A stretch of 64,000 bases of DNA, taken from the NCBI GenBank assembly GCA_021781415.1, contig JAJXWW010000048.1, positions 62,001-126,000 on the forward strand, given 5' to 3'. The stretch comes from Planctomycetota bacterium. GTDB taxonomy: Bacteria; Planctomycetota; Planctomycetia; Gemmatales; Gemmataceae. The position numbers were made by a program, and so were the translations under genes. Under the pieces are notes generated by a model that made no database searches, was not told where the DNA came from, and was given only the letters and a program-made list of their open reading frames with translations. Shown here in pieces: positions 8,538-18,644 of the stretch (its first letter is position 1; every line of letters starts with the position of its first letter).

Positions 8538-9752
8538 ATGGGCTTTTTCTCGGCACTCGTCGTGGCTTTGGAGTCCTTGTTGGTCAACAAGGGGCGCTCG
8601 GCCCTGACCAGTTTGGGCATCATCATCGGCATCGGCGCGGTCATCGCTCTCGTATCGGCGGGAGACGGGGCGCGTAGAAAACTGGACGATCGGCTAGAGA
8701 GCGTCGGCAAAAACCTGATCCTCATTCGCGCGGGAGCGCGAACGCAGCAAGGCATCGTGGCCGACTATGTGCCGCTCACCTCCGACGATGTCGAGGCCAT
8801 TCGCAAAGCGGCCGGCGCGTTGCTCGTCGGTGTCGCACCGACGCAAATGACTCAACGGCTGGCCTCGTGCCGCACCGGAAACTGGCCGACGGCGGTTGTC
8901 GGTTCCACGCCGGACATCCTGCACATCCGCAATTGGAGCGTGACGGCCGGACGCTTCTACACCGAGGAGGACGTCAAGCGCCAAGCCCCGGTATGCCTCA
9001 TCGGCCAGACCGTGCGCCGCAAACTCTTTCCCGGCAAGGACAGTCCGATTGGGGAGTCCCTTCGCATCGACACCTTACAACTGCGCATCATCGGCATCCT
9101 CGGCGAGAAAGGGCGCTCGCCCACGGGAGCCGATCAAGACGATCAAATCTTCCTACCCATCACGACCTTGCAGCGCAAACTGCTCGGCGAAGAGCGGATC
9201 GGACTGATCGTGGCCTCCGGCCGTTCCGAAGAAGATCTCGAAGCGGCCCGCGAACGCATCGTCCGCGTCCTGCGCCGGCAGCACCGTTTGAAACTCGGTC
9301 AACCCGATGACTTTGACGTGAGCAGCGTGCGCGAAATGGCGGAATTGGCCGAGATTCTGACCGCTACCATGCAGGGGCTAGTGGCCGTCATCGCCAGTAT
9401 CTCGCTGGTTGTCGGCGGCATCGGCATTATGAATATCATGCTCGTTTCCGTGACCGAGCGCACGCGTGAGATCGGTATTCGCCTCGCCGTCGGTGCGACT
9501 TCCGCGGACGTTCTCACCCAGTTTCTGATCGAGTCCGTGATTTTAGCTTCCATCGGCGGAGCATTGGGTATTGGTTTGGGGGTCGGCAGCGCCGTGGTGT
9601 TGGCTTGGGCGATCGACTGGCCGCTCGTTCTCTCGCTGCAAACGATCGCGCTGGGCTTCGGCGTCGCCGCCAGCGTCGGCGTCTTCTTCGGCTACTACCC
9701 CGCCCGCAAAGCCTCACGCCTCGACCCCATTGAATCGCTGCGCTACGAGTGA
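8538..9752 (+). CDS. MacB-like ABC transporter permease (FtsX domain)
   Basis: About 404 residues: an N-terminal membrane helix (SLGIIIGIGAVIALVS), a MacB periplasmic core (residues 50-240), then the FtsX transmembrane block with VVGGIGIMNIMLVSVTERTREIGIRLAVGA, typical of MacB permeases, and the closing YYPARKASRLDPIESLRYE. The full MacB is usually ATPase and permease in one chain; here the ATPase is a separate gene (6054-6854). GAGGGAAG lies just before the ATG. The substrate is unknown (macrolide, lipopeptide or lipoprotein are all possible in the family). Confidence 0.93.
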   Translation: MGFFSALVVALESLLVNKGRSALTSLGIIIGIGAVIALVSAGDGARRKLDDRLESVGKNLILIRAGARTQQGIVADYVPLTSDDVEAIRKAAGALLVGVAPTQMTQRLASCRTGNWPTAVVGSTPDILHIRNWSVTAGRFYTEEDVKRQAPVCLIGQTVRRKLFPGKDSPIGESLRIDTLQLRIIGILGEKGRSPTGADQDDQIFLPITTLQRKLLGEERIGLIVASGRSEEDLEAARERIVRVLRRQHRLKLGQPDDFDVSSVREMAELAEILTATMQGLVAVIASISLVVGGIGIMNIMLVSVTERTREIGIRLAVGATSADVLTQFLIESVILASIGGALGIGLGVGSAVVLAWAIDWPLVLSLQTIALGFGVAASVGVFFGYYPARKASRLDPIESLRYE

Positions 9753-9783
9753 GTATCGGGAACGGGTAAAACAAGAACCGGAG

Positions 9784-9821
9784 GTAAGCCTTCCGACGGG
9801 TGAAGACATCGGGAGGCTTAC
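9784..9821. terminator. Hairpin between convergent genes
   Basis: GTAAGCCTTCC at 9784-9794 pairs, with one mismatch, with GGGAGGCTTAC at 9811-9821. It lies between the permease stop (9752) and the stop of the minus-strand DUF1559 gene (9849), so it may serve as a bidirectional terminator or be a dispersed palindrome. There is no T-run. Confidence 0.4.
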
Positions 9822-9848
9822 GCCCTCATTCGCTAGGAGATGTTCCGA

Positions 9849-10805
9849 TCATTCGTAAGGCGGTACGGATTGTCCATCGGCGATATTCGTCAGGAGGCCG
9901 AGGACTAACGTCGGGGTTGTTTTCGAGAGGGAGTGTACGCTTCCATCGCCGAAAACGAAATTGCACACGGTCGGATGCGCGCTGCCGAATAACCAGCGCC
10001 TATCGCGCAACGAAACGGCAATGGGGGAGCCGATTCCTCCTGCCCGACTCCAGCAAATCGGCATGTCGCCATCGTAGGTGGAACAATCCCAGATCTCATG
10101 ACCCCAGTAGCCGATAGGTATATTTTTTTCCCCATAGAAGATCGTATTACTCAATCCATCCGTTATTTTGCTCAGGCGAACCCCCTTGTCCCAATACGGA
10201 GGATTGGCCAGATTGAAAGCGCCCTGAGCCGCTGCCACGGATGGCCCCATGCTACAGGCATAATCGGATAGCGCCCCGGGGATTTGCGTACGGTGCCCAT
10301 CTTGATCGTCGTCGTTTATTGGGCGGTTCACGGGTATCTCCGCCAACAGATCTCCCGATACGCTTAGGACAAAATCCGAATTCGGATTTCGACGCGAGGG
10401 ACAAAAGTAGCTCGATACATTGTACTCGCGCACCGAAATATCTTGATAGTGATACCAGCGTAGGAAGTTCCAACGCTCGTAGGCGTTGTCCTGTTCCATA
10501 AAAGGGAGAAGATAGATTGCCCATGTCGCACCCCCACGGACTTCGCTATCTCCGTCGTCGGCATCGCCGTTCATACGAAGAATCCGTGCGGGTGGAAGGC
10601 ATTTGTTGGCCGACTCAAAATTGAGGGTGGCCAGACCGATCTGTTTCAAGTTGTTGATGCAGCTCGTGCGGTTGGCGGCCTCGCGGGCCTTCTGCACCGC
10701 GGGCAACAAGAGGCTGATGAGAATGGCAATAATCGCCATCACCACCAACAACTCGATCAGCGTAAACGCCGATCTCAATGGGCGAATCGGAGAATTCTTC
10801 AGCAT
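9849..10805 (-). CDS. DUF1559 prepilin-like protein
   Basis: About 318 residues. The N-terminus has a type IV pilin-like cleavage/methylation signal ([18 protein letters not shown], with Glu at position 5 after the expected cut) followed by the [11 protein letters not shown] stretch typical of planctomycete DUF1559 proteins. The C-terminal [18 protein letters not shown] corresponds to the H-X9-DG region of this family. These proteins are strongly expanded in planctomycetes and are thought to be secreted pseudopilin-like proteins; their function is unknown. AGGAGG lies 6 nt before the ATG. The gene sits 17 nt after the zinc-ribbon membrane protein gene, probably cotranscribed. Confidence 0.93.
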   Translation of the reverse strand: MLKNSPIRPLRSAFTLIELLVVMAIIAILISLLLPAVQKAREAANRTSCINNLKQIGLATLNFESANKCLPPARILRMNGDADDGDSEVRGGATWAIYLLPFMEQDNAYERWNFLRWYHYQDISVREYNVSSYFCPSRRNPNSDFVLSVSGDLLAEIPVNRPINDDDQDGHRTQIPGALSDYACSMGPSVAAAQGAFNLANPPYWDKGVRLSKITDGLSNTIFYGEKNIPIGYWGHEIWDCSTYDGDMPICWSRAGGIGSPIAVSLRDRRWLFGSAHPTVCNFVFGDGSVHSLSKTTPTLVLGLLTNIADGQSVPPYE

Positions 10806-10822
10806 GGAATACCTCCTTTAAT

Positions 10823-11995
10823 TCACTCGCGCCGAATCCATTGATTCGGGATGGTGAATCGGCACACACCTTCTCTACCCCAATTGGACGATGGAATGTC
10901 AATCTCGACGTGAGCCGTGCCAGGCCAGGGCGCTTCGACCGCGATGAGATCCTTCGCTTCGTGCATCGGTGCCAACGTCTTCTTTTTGATCTGACCCAAC
11001 TTCTTCGCCTCGCCGCCCAAATCTCGACGCGGTAATACCTTGCCGAGGCTATCGCGCACTACCGTTTTGACCTCGTTTCCGACCTGCCCGCGATATTCGA
11101 TGATACGAAGCTGTCCTACGTTCTCCACATGCAATTGAACGAATAAGATCGGCGAAGCCTTTTTCGTAAGCCGCTTGATCTCGGCACGCTCGACTCGTAT
11201 CAGCAAGTCGCCCTGACGAAAGGCGTGCTGAGAAGCATCGACTCGTTCGTTCCCGTGTAATTCCTGAATCTCGGTAACATTGTTCCTCGATACTTCCATC
11301 ATGATGTTTCCATCGGGTTCGGGAACCTCGAAATCCCTGCCCCAACGGTTATTGAACCAATCCGGGCGCGTGAAGCCGAGAAGCAAGAGGAGAGAGCATA
11401 AACCGCCCCCGAATACCAGCCAGACGATGTCCTTGATCTTCCACTCGTCGCGCGGAAGGACGGCACCGACGAGGCCGAGGAATAAGCCAACACCGAAAAG
11501 CGTGAGTGAAAGATAGCGCGGCAGCGAGAAGGCGGCGAGCAACATGGCCACGGCGGCGAACGTGAAAGCGAAGACCCCCCAAATGTTGATCCAAGAAGGC
11601 AACGACGACGGTTCGGGAGGAGGAGGCGGTTCGGGAAACGTCAAGATCGGAGCGGGCGGCAACTCCGTCGGCTTGGGAGCCAACGGTTCGGGAGTATAAA
11701 TCTGCGGTTCGGGTTCGGGTTCGGGTTCGGCAACGGGCTGCGGAGGCGTCGTCACCCACCACGGTTGATCGGGGTCGGGCGGCTTCGGCGGCGCGGTCGC
11801 CGTTGGAGCCGCAGCCGGGATAGGAGCGCGACTCGGTTGAGCGGGCGCGCGAACCGGCTTGGCAGCCGGCCGAGTGTCCGACGGCGCGACGGTGAAGTAG
11901 TTGCCGCACTTGGGGCAGCGAACGCACGCTCCCATGGCACGGTCGGGTACGGTCAACGTGTAGGGACAGAACGAGCATCCCGCGACGAAAGGCAT
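10823..11995 (-). CDS. Zinc-ribbon, proline-rich membrane protein of unknown function
   Basis: About 390 residues. The N-terminus has two CxxC pairs (CSFC and CPKC, residues 7-30), a probable zinc ribbon like those on many planctomycete proteins. Residues 40-130 are Pro/Ala/Glu-rich, including a PEPEPEPE run encoded by a tandem GGTTCG hexamer. Three membrane helices follow (about 136-158, 160-180 and 189-208). The C-terminal 180 residues are a soluble beta-rich domain with no family I recognise. An AGGTGAG site precedes the ATG. It is upstream of and close to the DUF1559 gene. Confidence 0.75.
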   Translation of the reverse strand: MPFVAGCSFCPYTLTVPDRAMGACVRCPKCGNYFTVAPSDTRPAAKPVRAPAQPSRAPIPAAAPTATAPPKPPDPDQPWWVTTPPQPVAEPEPEPEPQIYTPEPLAPKPTELPPAPILTFPEPPPPPEPSSLPSWINIWGVFAFTFAAVAMLLAAFSLPRYLSLTLFGVGLFLGLVGAVLPRDEWKIKDIVWLVFGGGLCSLLLLLGFTRPDWFNNRWGRDFEVPEPDGNIMMEVSRNNVTEIQELHGNERVDASQHAFRQGDLLIRVERAEIKRLTKKASPILFVQLHVENVGQLRIIEYRGQVGNEVKTVVRDSLGKVLPRRDLGGEAKKLGQIKKKTLAPMHEAKDLIAVEAPWPGTAHVEIDIPSSNWGREGVCRFTIPNQWIRRE

Positions 11996-12264
11996 AGCTC
12001 ACCTGGAGAGGCAAGGGCGAATCGCAGTAATTCGATTATTATCCGAATCGATGTCTCGTTCAAGCGCAATTTCTCTCTTTTACCGAAACCTCGAAGGTTC
12101 GCGGGAAAGAGGCGTCCGCACGATGAACGGGAGACGTTCGGAACCCGAAGGCGATCGAATCGGCGAAAGAATTGGGGAAAATGGCAAATCTTCACAACCT
12201 CGGAGCGATTTCATCCGATTCATGTAGAGAAGACACCGTCTACGTTGGTAAGGGGGAGACAATC

Positions 12265-12993
12265 GTGCGCGCTATCGCAGGAGTTTTGATTCTCGTATTG
12301 GTTGGTTCCGTGGTCGGTCGAGCGGACGAGCCGTGTTCGGTCTGTCGTTCGCGCTGTACGGTTCCGCCGCCGCCGCGCTGTCCCGATTGCTCGACGGATG
12401 CGTGCGATCATCGTTTGATCCTTTGCGGTCTGCGTTCGCCGGATCATGCCTCTCGACTGCTCGAAGCCTTGGCGTCGGAGGATTTTTGCAAGCGTCGCAA
12501 TGCCGTCGAGAAACTGGGCCATCGTCTGCATGCCGACATCTGTTCGCAACCGGCGGTACTCGACGCGCTGTTGCAATCGTTGCAGTGCGACAAATGTTGG
12601 GAGGTTCGCCGCGCCGCCGCCTGGTCGCTTTTCGAGCAGAAGGCCCGAACCGAGGCGGTCGTATTGGCCCTCTACATTTCTTCGCGCATCGATCCGCACT
12701 ACATGGTGCGCATCCGTTCTGCCGAGGCACTCGATCTCCTGACGCTGGGCAAGCGCGAATGTTACACCGAGACGTTTAAGGCCGCCGATCAGCTGTTGCG
12801 GGTACTGAAGAGCAAGGGCTATCAGCCGGGGCGCGATTGTTGTGTGATCCGCGCCGGTTCCGCGTGTGGCCCCGATGGCAGCCTCGCCGTCTCCACCACC
12901 TTACCCGGCGAGGCGAACGAGAAGGAGCAACTCGCGCCTCCCACGCCGGAACCGGAGAAGGTGCCGGTCGAAAAAATTCCCGCCGGCAAGTGA
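12265..12993 (+). CDS. Secreted cysteine-rich protein with HEAT-like helices
   Basis: About 242 residues from a GTG start at 12265, chosen because AAGGGGGAG lies 8 nt upstream and the protein then begins with a signal peptide (AIAGVLILVLVGSVVGRADE). The in-frame ATG at 12172 would precede this by 31 residues and hide the signal. The mature part has several cysteine pairs (CSVCRSRC, CPDC) and HEAT-like units (EVRRAAAWSLFEQKARTEAV; VRIRSAEALDLL). The tail is Pro/Glu/Lys-rich. Function is unknown; it is probably a periplasmic scaffold. Confidence 0.7.
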   Translation: MRAIAGVLILVLVGSVVGRADEPCSVCRSRCTVPPPPRCPDCSTDACDHRLILCGLRSPDHASRLLEALASEDFCKRRNAVEKLGHRLHADICSQPAVLDALLQSLQCDKCWEVRRAAAWSLFEQKARTEAVVLALYISSRIDPHYMVRIRSAEALDLLTLGKRECYTETFKAADQLLRVLKSKGYQPGRDCCVIRAGSACGPDGSLAVSTTLPGEANEKEQLAPPTPEPEKVPVEKIPAGK

Positions 12994-13059
12994 CGGAGGT
13001 ACCGGCAATCGCATCGGGGTACAACTCGAAGCGCGCTTCATGTATCATGTACGATTGCC

Positions 13060-15720
13060 ATGTACTCCATCAAACTGCCGTTCGATCTTGGCGAACTTCT
13101 CTTGACGCCGCAAACCTTCGGCCTGTCGAGCGCCGTGCAAACGCCGGTTCTTGCGCTGGCGTGTTTGCTGCCCGTGGTCTTGGTGTTGGCTCTCTATCGC
13201 TATGAGATGCAACTGGTCGCGCGCTCGATGGCTCTGGGTTTGCTGATGCTGCGCTTCGCCGCGCTGGCGCTCTTGCTCTTCCTCGTCTGCTTGCAACCCA
13301 TTTACGGTCGGACGCACACCGAGGATTTGCCGGGCCGCATCCTGGTCGCCGTCGATCGCTCCGAAAGTACCAACACCGTCGATCGTCGTCGGCCTCTCGT
13401 CGAGAAGATGCGCTTGGCGCGCGCCCTGCGTCTGACCGAAGGCGTCTGTTCCGAAGCGCAACTCGACGCCTGGATTGCCGATTACGAACAAAATCGATCT
13501 CCACAATGGCAGAATCCCAGCGAACCGCGAGAGACCGAGATTCAGCGGCGGACGGCGCACGACAAACTTTGCGCGCTCGTCGACACCTTAACGCGGGCGC
13601 AGACGGCGCAGCGCCTCCTCGACGACAAAGGCGGGAAGCTGTTGTCGGCTTTGACGGCGAAACACGAGGTCGAACTGCTCGGATTTCATCGGGAAGCCTG
13701 GGAACTGGAACCGGATCGATTGGAGGAACTGTTTCAATCTCCCGCGCTCGCTGCCGACAAGAAAGGCGAAGTCGAGCGGATGGCCTTCTTTACCGATCTG
13801 AGTTTGCCCTTAACGCGCGCCCTCGAACGCTCCGCGCCCGGACAGAGCAAGATTTTGGGCGTGCTTCTCTTAACCGATGGCCAACACAATCGCGGAGAAT
13901 CGCCCACGGACAAAGCGCGCGAGCTGGGCGAACGCCACGTTCCCATCTACCCCATCCCGTTGGGATCGAGACTCCCTCCGCCGGACGCGGTTGCGGTCGC
14001 GGTTCGAGCGCCGAACACCGTCTTCAAAGACGTGGATACGGTCGTCGAAACCTCGTTCCAAATCAACGGCTTGCAGGCTCAGGATTTTCAAATCGAACTG
14101 CGTCGCCGCGGCGTGGATGGCGAGAAGGTGTTGGCCAAACGCATCGTTCATCACGAGGGTAAGGACCGCCTTTATACCGAGAGTTTTCCGGTGCGCATGG
14201 ACGAAGCGGGCACGCAGACGCTATCGGCGGAGATTCGCGCCGTTCGACCGGACGGACAAGAAACGCGAGCGGATAACAATCGCCGTTCCACGACCGTGAA
14301 CGTGGCCGACGACAAGGCCAACGTGCTGCTGATCGACGGCGAGGCGCGCTGGGAATATCACTATTTGGCTTCGGCGCTGCAGCGCGATCGCACCTTGAAA
14401 GTCGATAGCGTCGTGTTTCAGCAACCGCGACTGAACGAGGCCATCGCCACCAACGAACGGGCGAAGCTGGGTCTACCGCGCCGGCAACTGCCCGCCGGTC
14501 CAGATGCCTTGGCCGATTTCGATTGTATTGTACTCGGTGATGTCGCCGTTTCCGATCTGCCGTTGGAACAACGGCAACGTCTGGAGAAATATGTTTCCGA
14601 ACGCGGTGGAACGCTGGTAATCGTGGCCGGCAAACGCTCCATGCCTCTCGCTTATCCGGACGTCGATTCCAAGGGCGAAACCGATCCGTTGCGCAAGTTG
14701 CTGCCGCTCGACTTGCCGCGCGCCGTGGCATCGCGTCCGGGATTTCACCTCGGCTTGACGGGCGCGGGGCGAGAGACGAGGTTCATGGACATGGATGCCG
14801 ACCCCGCCAAGAGCCTTTCGATCTGGCGCGCGCTGCCTCGGCACTATTGGGGCGTGGTCGGGCAAGCCAAACCGGGCGCGACGACGTTGGCCACGATTCC
14901 CGATGGCGACGAACGATCCGACGCCCCGGAAGGAGATAAACGGAGAGCGCTGATCGTCAAACAGAATTACGGATTCGGACGGGTGCTTTTCGTCGGACTC
15001 GACAGCACTTGGCGTTGGCGCTACCGGGTGGGCGATGCCTACCATCATACTTTTTGGGGCGCGGTCCTGCGCTGGGCGGCTTCGGACAAGCCTTTGATGA
15101 CCGGCAACGATTTCATCCGCTTCGGCACGTCTCAACCGATGTACGCGCCGGACGAGGACATCAAGATCGTCGTTCGGTTGAACGAAGAATTGGGACCGCT
15201 GCCGTCGAACTTATTGGCGGCGGCTCGGATCATTCGTTTGGGCAAAATGGGGGAGACCGAAAAGGTAGCCGCGCTGGTTTCGCTGGTCCGCCGTTCCGCC
15301 CAGCCGCGCGCTTTGGAAGGACAAATCCGCGAACTGCCGCCGGGCGAGTATGCGTTGGAGTTGGACGTTCCCGATTACGCGGACAAACTGTTGAACGATC
15401 CGGCTCGGCCCAGCAAGGCCAACGCTGGAGAGCCGGGCAAACCGATGCGCGCCCGCTTTCTGGTGAAGGCCGCCGAGAGCAAGGAGACTATCGACCTGGA
15501 AACGCGCTGGCCCCTCTTGGAAGAACTGGCAGCAAAGAGCGGAGGCAAGGTATTCGCGCCGGAAGACGCCGCCGCGCTCGTCGAGTTGCTCGTCCATCAA
15601 TCGGTGCCCCACACGGAACACCGCGAACAGAAGTTGTGGCAGTGGTGGGTTCCGCTGGCTCTCGTGCTGGCGCTGTTGACGGTGGAATGGATCGGGCGCA
15701 AATGGGCCGGCCTGCCGTGA
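13060..15720 (+). CDS. Large membrane protein with VWA-like and glutamine-amidotransferase-like domains
   Basis: About 886 residues. Two N-terminal membrane helices (around 28-45 and 58-80) are followed by a VWA-type MIDAS motif DRSES in ILVAVDRSEST (about residue 100). A middle domain resembles class I glutamine amidotransferases (VLLIDGEARWEYHYL, near residue 425). A last helix (WWVPLALVLALLTVEWIG) ends the protein. This architecture is common in planctomycetes and verrucomicrobia near MoxR/Bat genes; the biological role is unknown. No clear SD precedes the ATG. The MoxR ATPase that usually accompanies such proteins lies at 43146, far away. Confidence 0.8.
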   Translation: MYSIKLPFDLGELLLTPQTFGLSSAVQTPVLALACLLPVVLVLALYRYEMQLVARSMALGLLMLRFAALALLLFLVCLQPIYGRTHTEDLPGRILVAVDRSESTNTVDRRRPLVEKMRLARALRLTEGVCSEAQLDAWIADYEQNRSPQWQNPSEPRETEIQRRTAHDKLCALVDTLTRAQTAQRLLDDKGGKLLSALTAKHEVELLGFHREAWELEPDRLEELFQSPALAADKKGEVERMAFFTDLSLPLTRALERSAPGQSKILGVLLLTDGQHNRGESPTDKARELGERHVPIYPIPLGSRLPPPDAVAVAVRAPNTVFKDVDTVVETSFQINGLQAQDFQIELRRRGVDGEKVLAKRIVHHEGKDRLYTESFPVRMDEAGTQTLSAEIRAVRPDGQETRADNNRRSTTVNVADDKANVLLIDGEARWEYHYLASALQRDRTLKVDSVVFQQPRLNEAIATNERAKLGLPRRQLPAGPDALADFDCIVLGDVAVSDLPLEQRQRLEKYVSERGGTLVIVAGKRSMPLAYPDVDSKGETDPLRKLLPLDLPRAVASRPGFHLGLTGAGRETRFMDMDADPAKSLSIWRALPRHYWGVVGQAKPGATTLATIPDGDERSDAPEGDKRRALIVKQNYGFGRVLFVGLDSTWRWRYRVGDAYHHTFWGAVLRWAASDKPLMTGNDFIRFGTSQPMYAPDEDIKIVVRLNEELGPLPSNLLAAARIIRLGKMGETEKVAALVSLVRRSAQPRALEGQIRELPPGEYALELDVPDYADKLLNDPARPSKANAGEPGKPMRARFLVKAAESKETIDLETRWPLLEELAAKSGGKVFAPEDAAALVELLVHQSVPHTEHREQKLWQWWVPLALVLALLTVEWIGRKWAGLP

Positions 15721-15862
15721 CACGCTGCCCTCGGATGGAGGCAACTTGAGGTTGTCAGATTGTGAAGAGGACGCTATACGACTTCCCTTCTGTCGGAAGG
15801 AACTCGAGCAAGAAGCCGCGGGGGAGCCGTGTTCGCACGGTGGCGGCAAGGGGGAAGACCGT

Positions 15863-16234
15863 ATGGTGGCCAATCCGTTGCTCCACCAAATTTTGAGCGA
15901 CGAACTGCTTACGCGCGGCTTGGGTGACGCCGAGGCGCGCATTCTGGTGGAATGGCTGGTCGAACAAGCCGAGGAGTTGATGGAACTGGAAAGCGGAGAG
16001 AGGGCGCAAAGATCGGTGGGGTGGTTGTGTCGGCGCGGTCGGGCACTGGCCCATTTCGTGCGCTTGTGGTGTCTGGATCGGGAGTGGGGCGCGGCGGGAC
16101 AATTCGCCGCCGCCGAGCGGTTCGCTTGGCCGTTGCCTGCCGCCGCCGTCGATGCCTGCGAACTGATGCTCGCCGTCGTGTCCTGGGAAGGCGATCAGTT
16201 TTGGCAGCGACGGCGTATGTCCCCGGCTGCCTGA
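15863..16234 (+). CDS. Small hypothetical protein
   Basis: About 123 residues, all-alpha, rich in Glu, Ala and Trp (ILVEWLVEQAEELMELE; ALAHFVRLWCLDREWG). I do not recognise the family. The ATG at 15863 has GGGGGAAG 7 nt upstream, better than the TTG at 15746 that the longest frame would use. It lies 142 nt after the VWA-like gene and may be its operon partner. Confidence 0.6.
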   Translation: MVANPLLHQILSDELLTRGLGDAEARILVEWLVEQAEELMELESGERAQRSVGWLCRRGRALAHFVRLWCLDREWGAAGQFAAAERFAWPLPAAAVDACELMLAVVSWEGDQFWQRRRMSPAA

Positions 16235-16298
16235 ACGCTCGGTGAAGAAGCGATCGCCATTTATCTCGCAGCGGCGCGGGATCTCGCCGAAGCGGCTC

Positions 16299-16327
16299 TT
16301 GCAACTCCGCGACGGATCGAATAGATT
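16299..16327 (+). promoter_or_regulatory. Possible sigma-70-like promoter of the GAF-HlyD gene
   Basis: TTGCAA (16299-16304) and TAGATT (16322-16327) are spaced by 17 bp, about 155 bp before the GTG start at 16486. This is a pattern match only; planctomycete promoters are poorly defined. Confidence 0.3.
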
Positions 16328-16485
16328 AAAGTGTTTTCCATGCCCGTCGTTCGGCGATTGTCCCGATGTCTCGCACTCGCAGAGGGAAGAGGGTTTGAAG
16401 AGACAAGCGCCGACACGAGACCTATCGTCGGGCCACTACGTCATCGAGGACGGTCGATTCGCACAAGTACCAACGAGGTAGAGCC

Positions 16486-18615
16486 GTGAATGCTCCTCCG
16501 AAACCTCCGAACAGTTCGCCCGAAGTGGAACAGGAACGCCGAAGGATCGCACAGCGCGTCGAAGAAGTCGCCCGGCTGAGCGAAACCAACATTCCACCCG
16601 GAGCGTTTTACGGCGAGATGCTCAAACGTCTGCTGGAGGCGCTGGCCGCGCCCGCCGGGGCGGTGTGGGCGCGTACTCCCCAGGGGAATCTCCAGCTGCA
16701 ATATCAAATCAACCTTAAAGAGGTTGGTTTGGATCAGAACGATCAAGCGCGCCAATGCCACGAAGAGCTATTGCGGCAGTCGATGACGCATACCGCGCCC
16801 TTTCACGTTCCGCCCCGAAGCGGCGTCGGCGTCGTCGAAGAGGGCAAGGCACCGGCGGGGAATGCCTCCGATTTTCTCCTACTCGTCGCGCCCATCGTGT
16901 CCAACCAGCAGACGACGGGACTGATCGAGATTTGGCAGCACGCCAATCGTCCGGCGCAGGCGATACCCGGCTACCTGCAATACATGTCCTACATGGCCGA
17001 TCTGACCGCGCGCTATCAGCGCAACCAGATGGTAGGTCAACTAACCGGCCAACAACAGGTCTGGATACAACTCGAAGCCTTCGCCACGCAAGTTCACGCG
17101 AGTTTGAATCCAACCGAAGTCGCCTATCAAGTGGCCAACGAAGGACGCCGTTTGATCGAATGCGACCGCGTCAGTGTCGCCGTCCGCCAGTACGGAACCA
17201 AGGCGCGCATCGAAGCCGTCAGCGGCGCGGATGTCGTCGAGAAGCGCTCCAATCTCGTCCGTCTGATGCGCGATCTCTGCGAACGGGTTATCCAATGGGG
17301 CGAGAAGCTCGTTTTCAACGGCGTTCGGGACGATAGCCTGCCGCCGAAGGTGTTGGCGGCACTCGACGCATTTTTGGCCGAGAGCAACAGCAAGTTGCTC
17401 GTCGTTCAACCGCTGCGCGACGAACGCGAGACGGGTCGGCGTCCACCGCGTTCCGCACTGTTGATGGAATGCTTCGAGCCGCCCGCGGAACCGCAACAAC
17501 TCCTGGCGCGTCTCGATGTCGTCTCGCGCCACGCCGCGCCGGCACTCTTCAACGCGGTCGAGCATCGGCGCATCCCCGGACGGCTCGTGTGGCAGCCGTT
17601 GGCCAAGTTACAAGACGGTATCGGCGGCAAAACCAAAGCGATTACCGCCCTTGCCATCGGCCTCCTGAGTTTCCTCGGTTCCCTGCTCTATCTCATGCCC
17701 TACGAACTCAAAATGGAGGCGAACGGCAAATTGATGCCTTGGGCGCGTCGCGTCGTCTACACGCCGATAGCCGGCCAAGTCGAGGATTTCAAAGTCGAGC
17801 CGGGCGATGGACTGAGCGAAGGCAGCGATCTCGCCATCGTCTATTCCACCGAGTTGGCGCGCAAATTGCGCGAACTTCAGGCCGGAGTGAAAGGATCGAG
17901 CAACGAAGCCGACTCGGCACGGTTCCACTCGGCGGGCAGTGGTTCCGAACACGAGAAACGAAATCTGCTCGACGACGAACACATCAAAAAAGTGCTTGCG
18001 TCCATCCGCAAACGAGAACTAGACGATTTCATCCGCCATACCAACGCGGTTCCCGACGAGAGCAAGTTTGGCTACCTCAACCTGCGCGCGCCCAACTTCA
18101 CGCCGGAAGAACGCAATCGCCTCGGTCGATTGGAATGGACGATCCTGAGCGGCAATTTCAAAGACGAATGGCGCAATCGCCGGGCCACGCCCTCCGATCC
18201 GATTTTGAAACTCGGTGCCAAAGACGGACCCTGGGAGATTGAACTGAGGATTCCCCAGAAACATATCAGCCAGGTTCTCAAAGCCTTCGAGATTACCAAC
18301 GCGCGGACGCTCGACGTGGACTTTCTGCTCCGCAGCGATCCCAGTCGCAAATATCGCGGCAAGCTGCACCGCGAACGCATCGCCAGCGAGGCCGTGGCCA
18401 ATCGCGATGAAAAAGACGAATCGGAGCCGGAAGTCATCGCCTACGTCACCATCGACGACGACGACATCGACCCGGCGTATCGCTTGTCGCGCGAGGCCCT
18501 TACTAGCGGCACCGAGATCCACGCCAAGATTCGCTGCGGCAAACATCGCCTCGGCTACGCCCTGTTCTACGGCGTTTGGGAGTTCTTGTACGAAAAGGTA
18601 GTATTCTTTTTCTAA
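16486..18615 (+). CDS. GAF-domain plus HlyD-like envelope protein (first gene of the HlyD/WD40/M50 set)
   Basis: About 709 residues from a GTG start with GAGG 7 nt upstream. Residues 1-150 form an N-terminal sensor-like region; a GAF domain follows (about 195-360: VAYQVANEGRRLIECDRVSVAV). A single membrane helix is at about 384-405 (ALAIGLLSFLGSLLYLMPY). After it come a lipoyl/HlyD half (GKLMPWARRVVYTPIAGQV, DFKVEPGDGLSEGS), a charged insert and a C-terminal beta-barrel. It thus joins a cytoplasmic sensor to a periplasmic adaptor. The stop lies 206 bp before the HlyD-WD40 gene, and a palindromic repeat occupies the gap. Related GAF-HlyD / HlyD / M50 triplets occur in other bacteria (family knowledge), but their substrate is unknown. 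Confidence 0.82.
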   Translation: MNAPPKPPNSSPEVEQERRRIAQRVEEVARLSETNIPPGAFYGEMLKRLLEALAAPAGAVWARTPQGNLQLQYQINLKEVGLDQNDQARQCHEELLRQSMTHTAPFHVPPRSGVGVVEEGKAPAGNASDFLLLVAPIVSNQQTTGLIEIWQHANRPAQAIPGYLQYMSYMADLTARYQRNQMVGQLTGQQQVWIQLEAFATQVHASLNPTEVAYQVANEGRRLIECDRVSVAVRQYGTKARIEAVSGADVVEKRSNLVRLMRDLCERVIQWGEKLVFNGVRDDSLPPKVLAALDAFLAESNSKLLVVQPLRDERETGRRPPRSALLMECFEPPAEPQQLLARLDVVSRHAAPALFNAVEHRRIPGRLVWQPLAKLQDGIGGKTKAITALAIGLLSFLGSLLYLMPYELKMEANGKLMPWARRVVYTPIAGQVEDFKVEPGDGLSEGSDLAIVYSTELARKLRELQAGVKGSSNEADSARFHSAGSGSEHEKRNLLDDEHIKKVLASIRKRELDDFIRHTNAVPDESKFGYLNLRAPNFTPEERNRLGRLEWTILSGNFKDEWRNRRATPSDPILKLGAKDGPWEIELRIPQKHISQVLKAFEITNARTLDVDFLLRSDPSRKYRGKLHRERIASEAVANRDEKDESEPEVIAYVTIDDDDIDPAYRLSREALTSGTEIHAKIRCGKHRLGYALFYGVWEFLYEKVVFFF

Positions 18616-18644
18616 GAGTAATTTTCAGAGCAGCTTGTCTCATT

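Noticed and set aside
11700-11735. CRISPR or regulatory tandem array
   Set aside because: It is a GGTTCG hexamer run coding Pro-Glu in the linker of the zinc-ribbon membrane protein, with no spacers.
15746-15862. TTG start of the small hypothetical gene
   Set aside because: The added residues are not protein-like and the ATG at 15863 has a much better SD.
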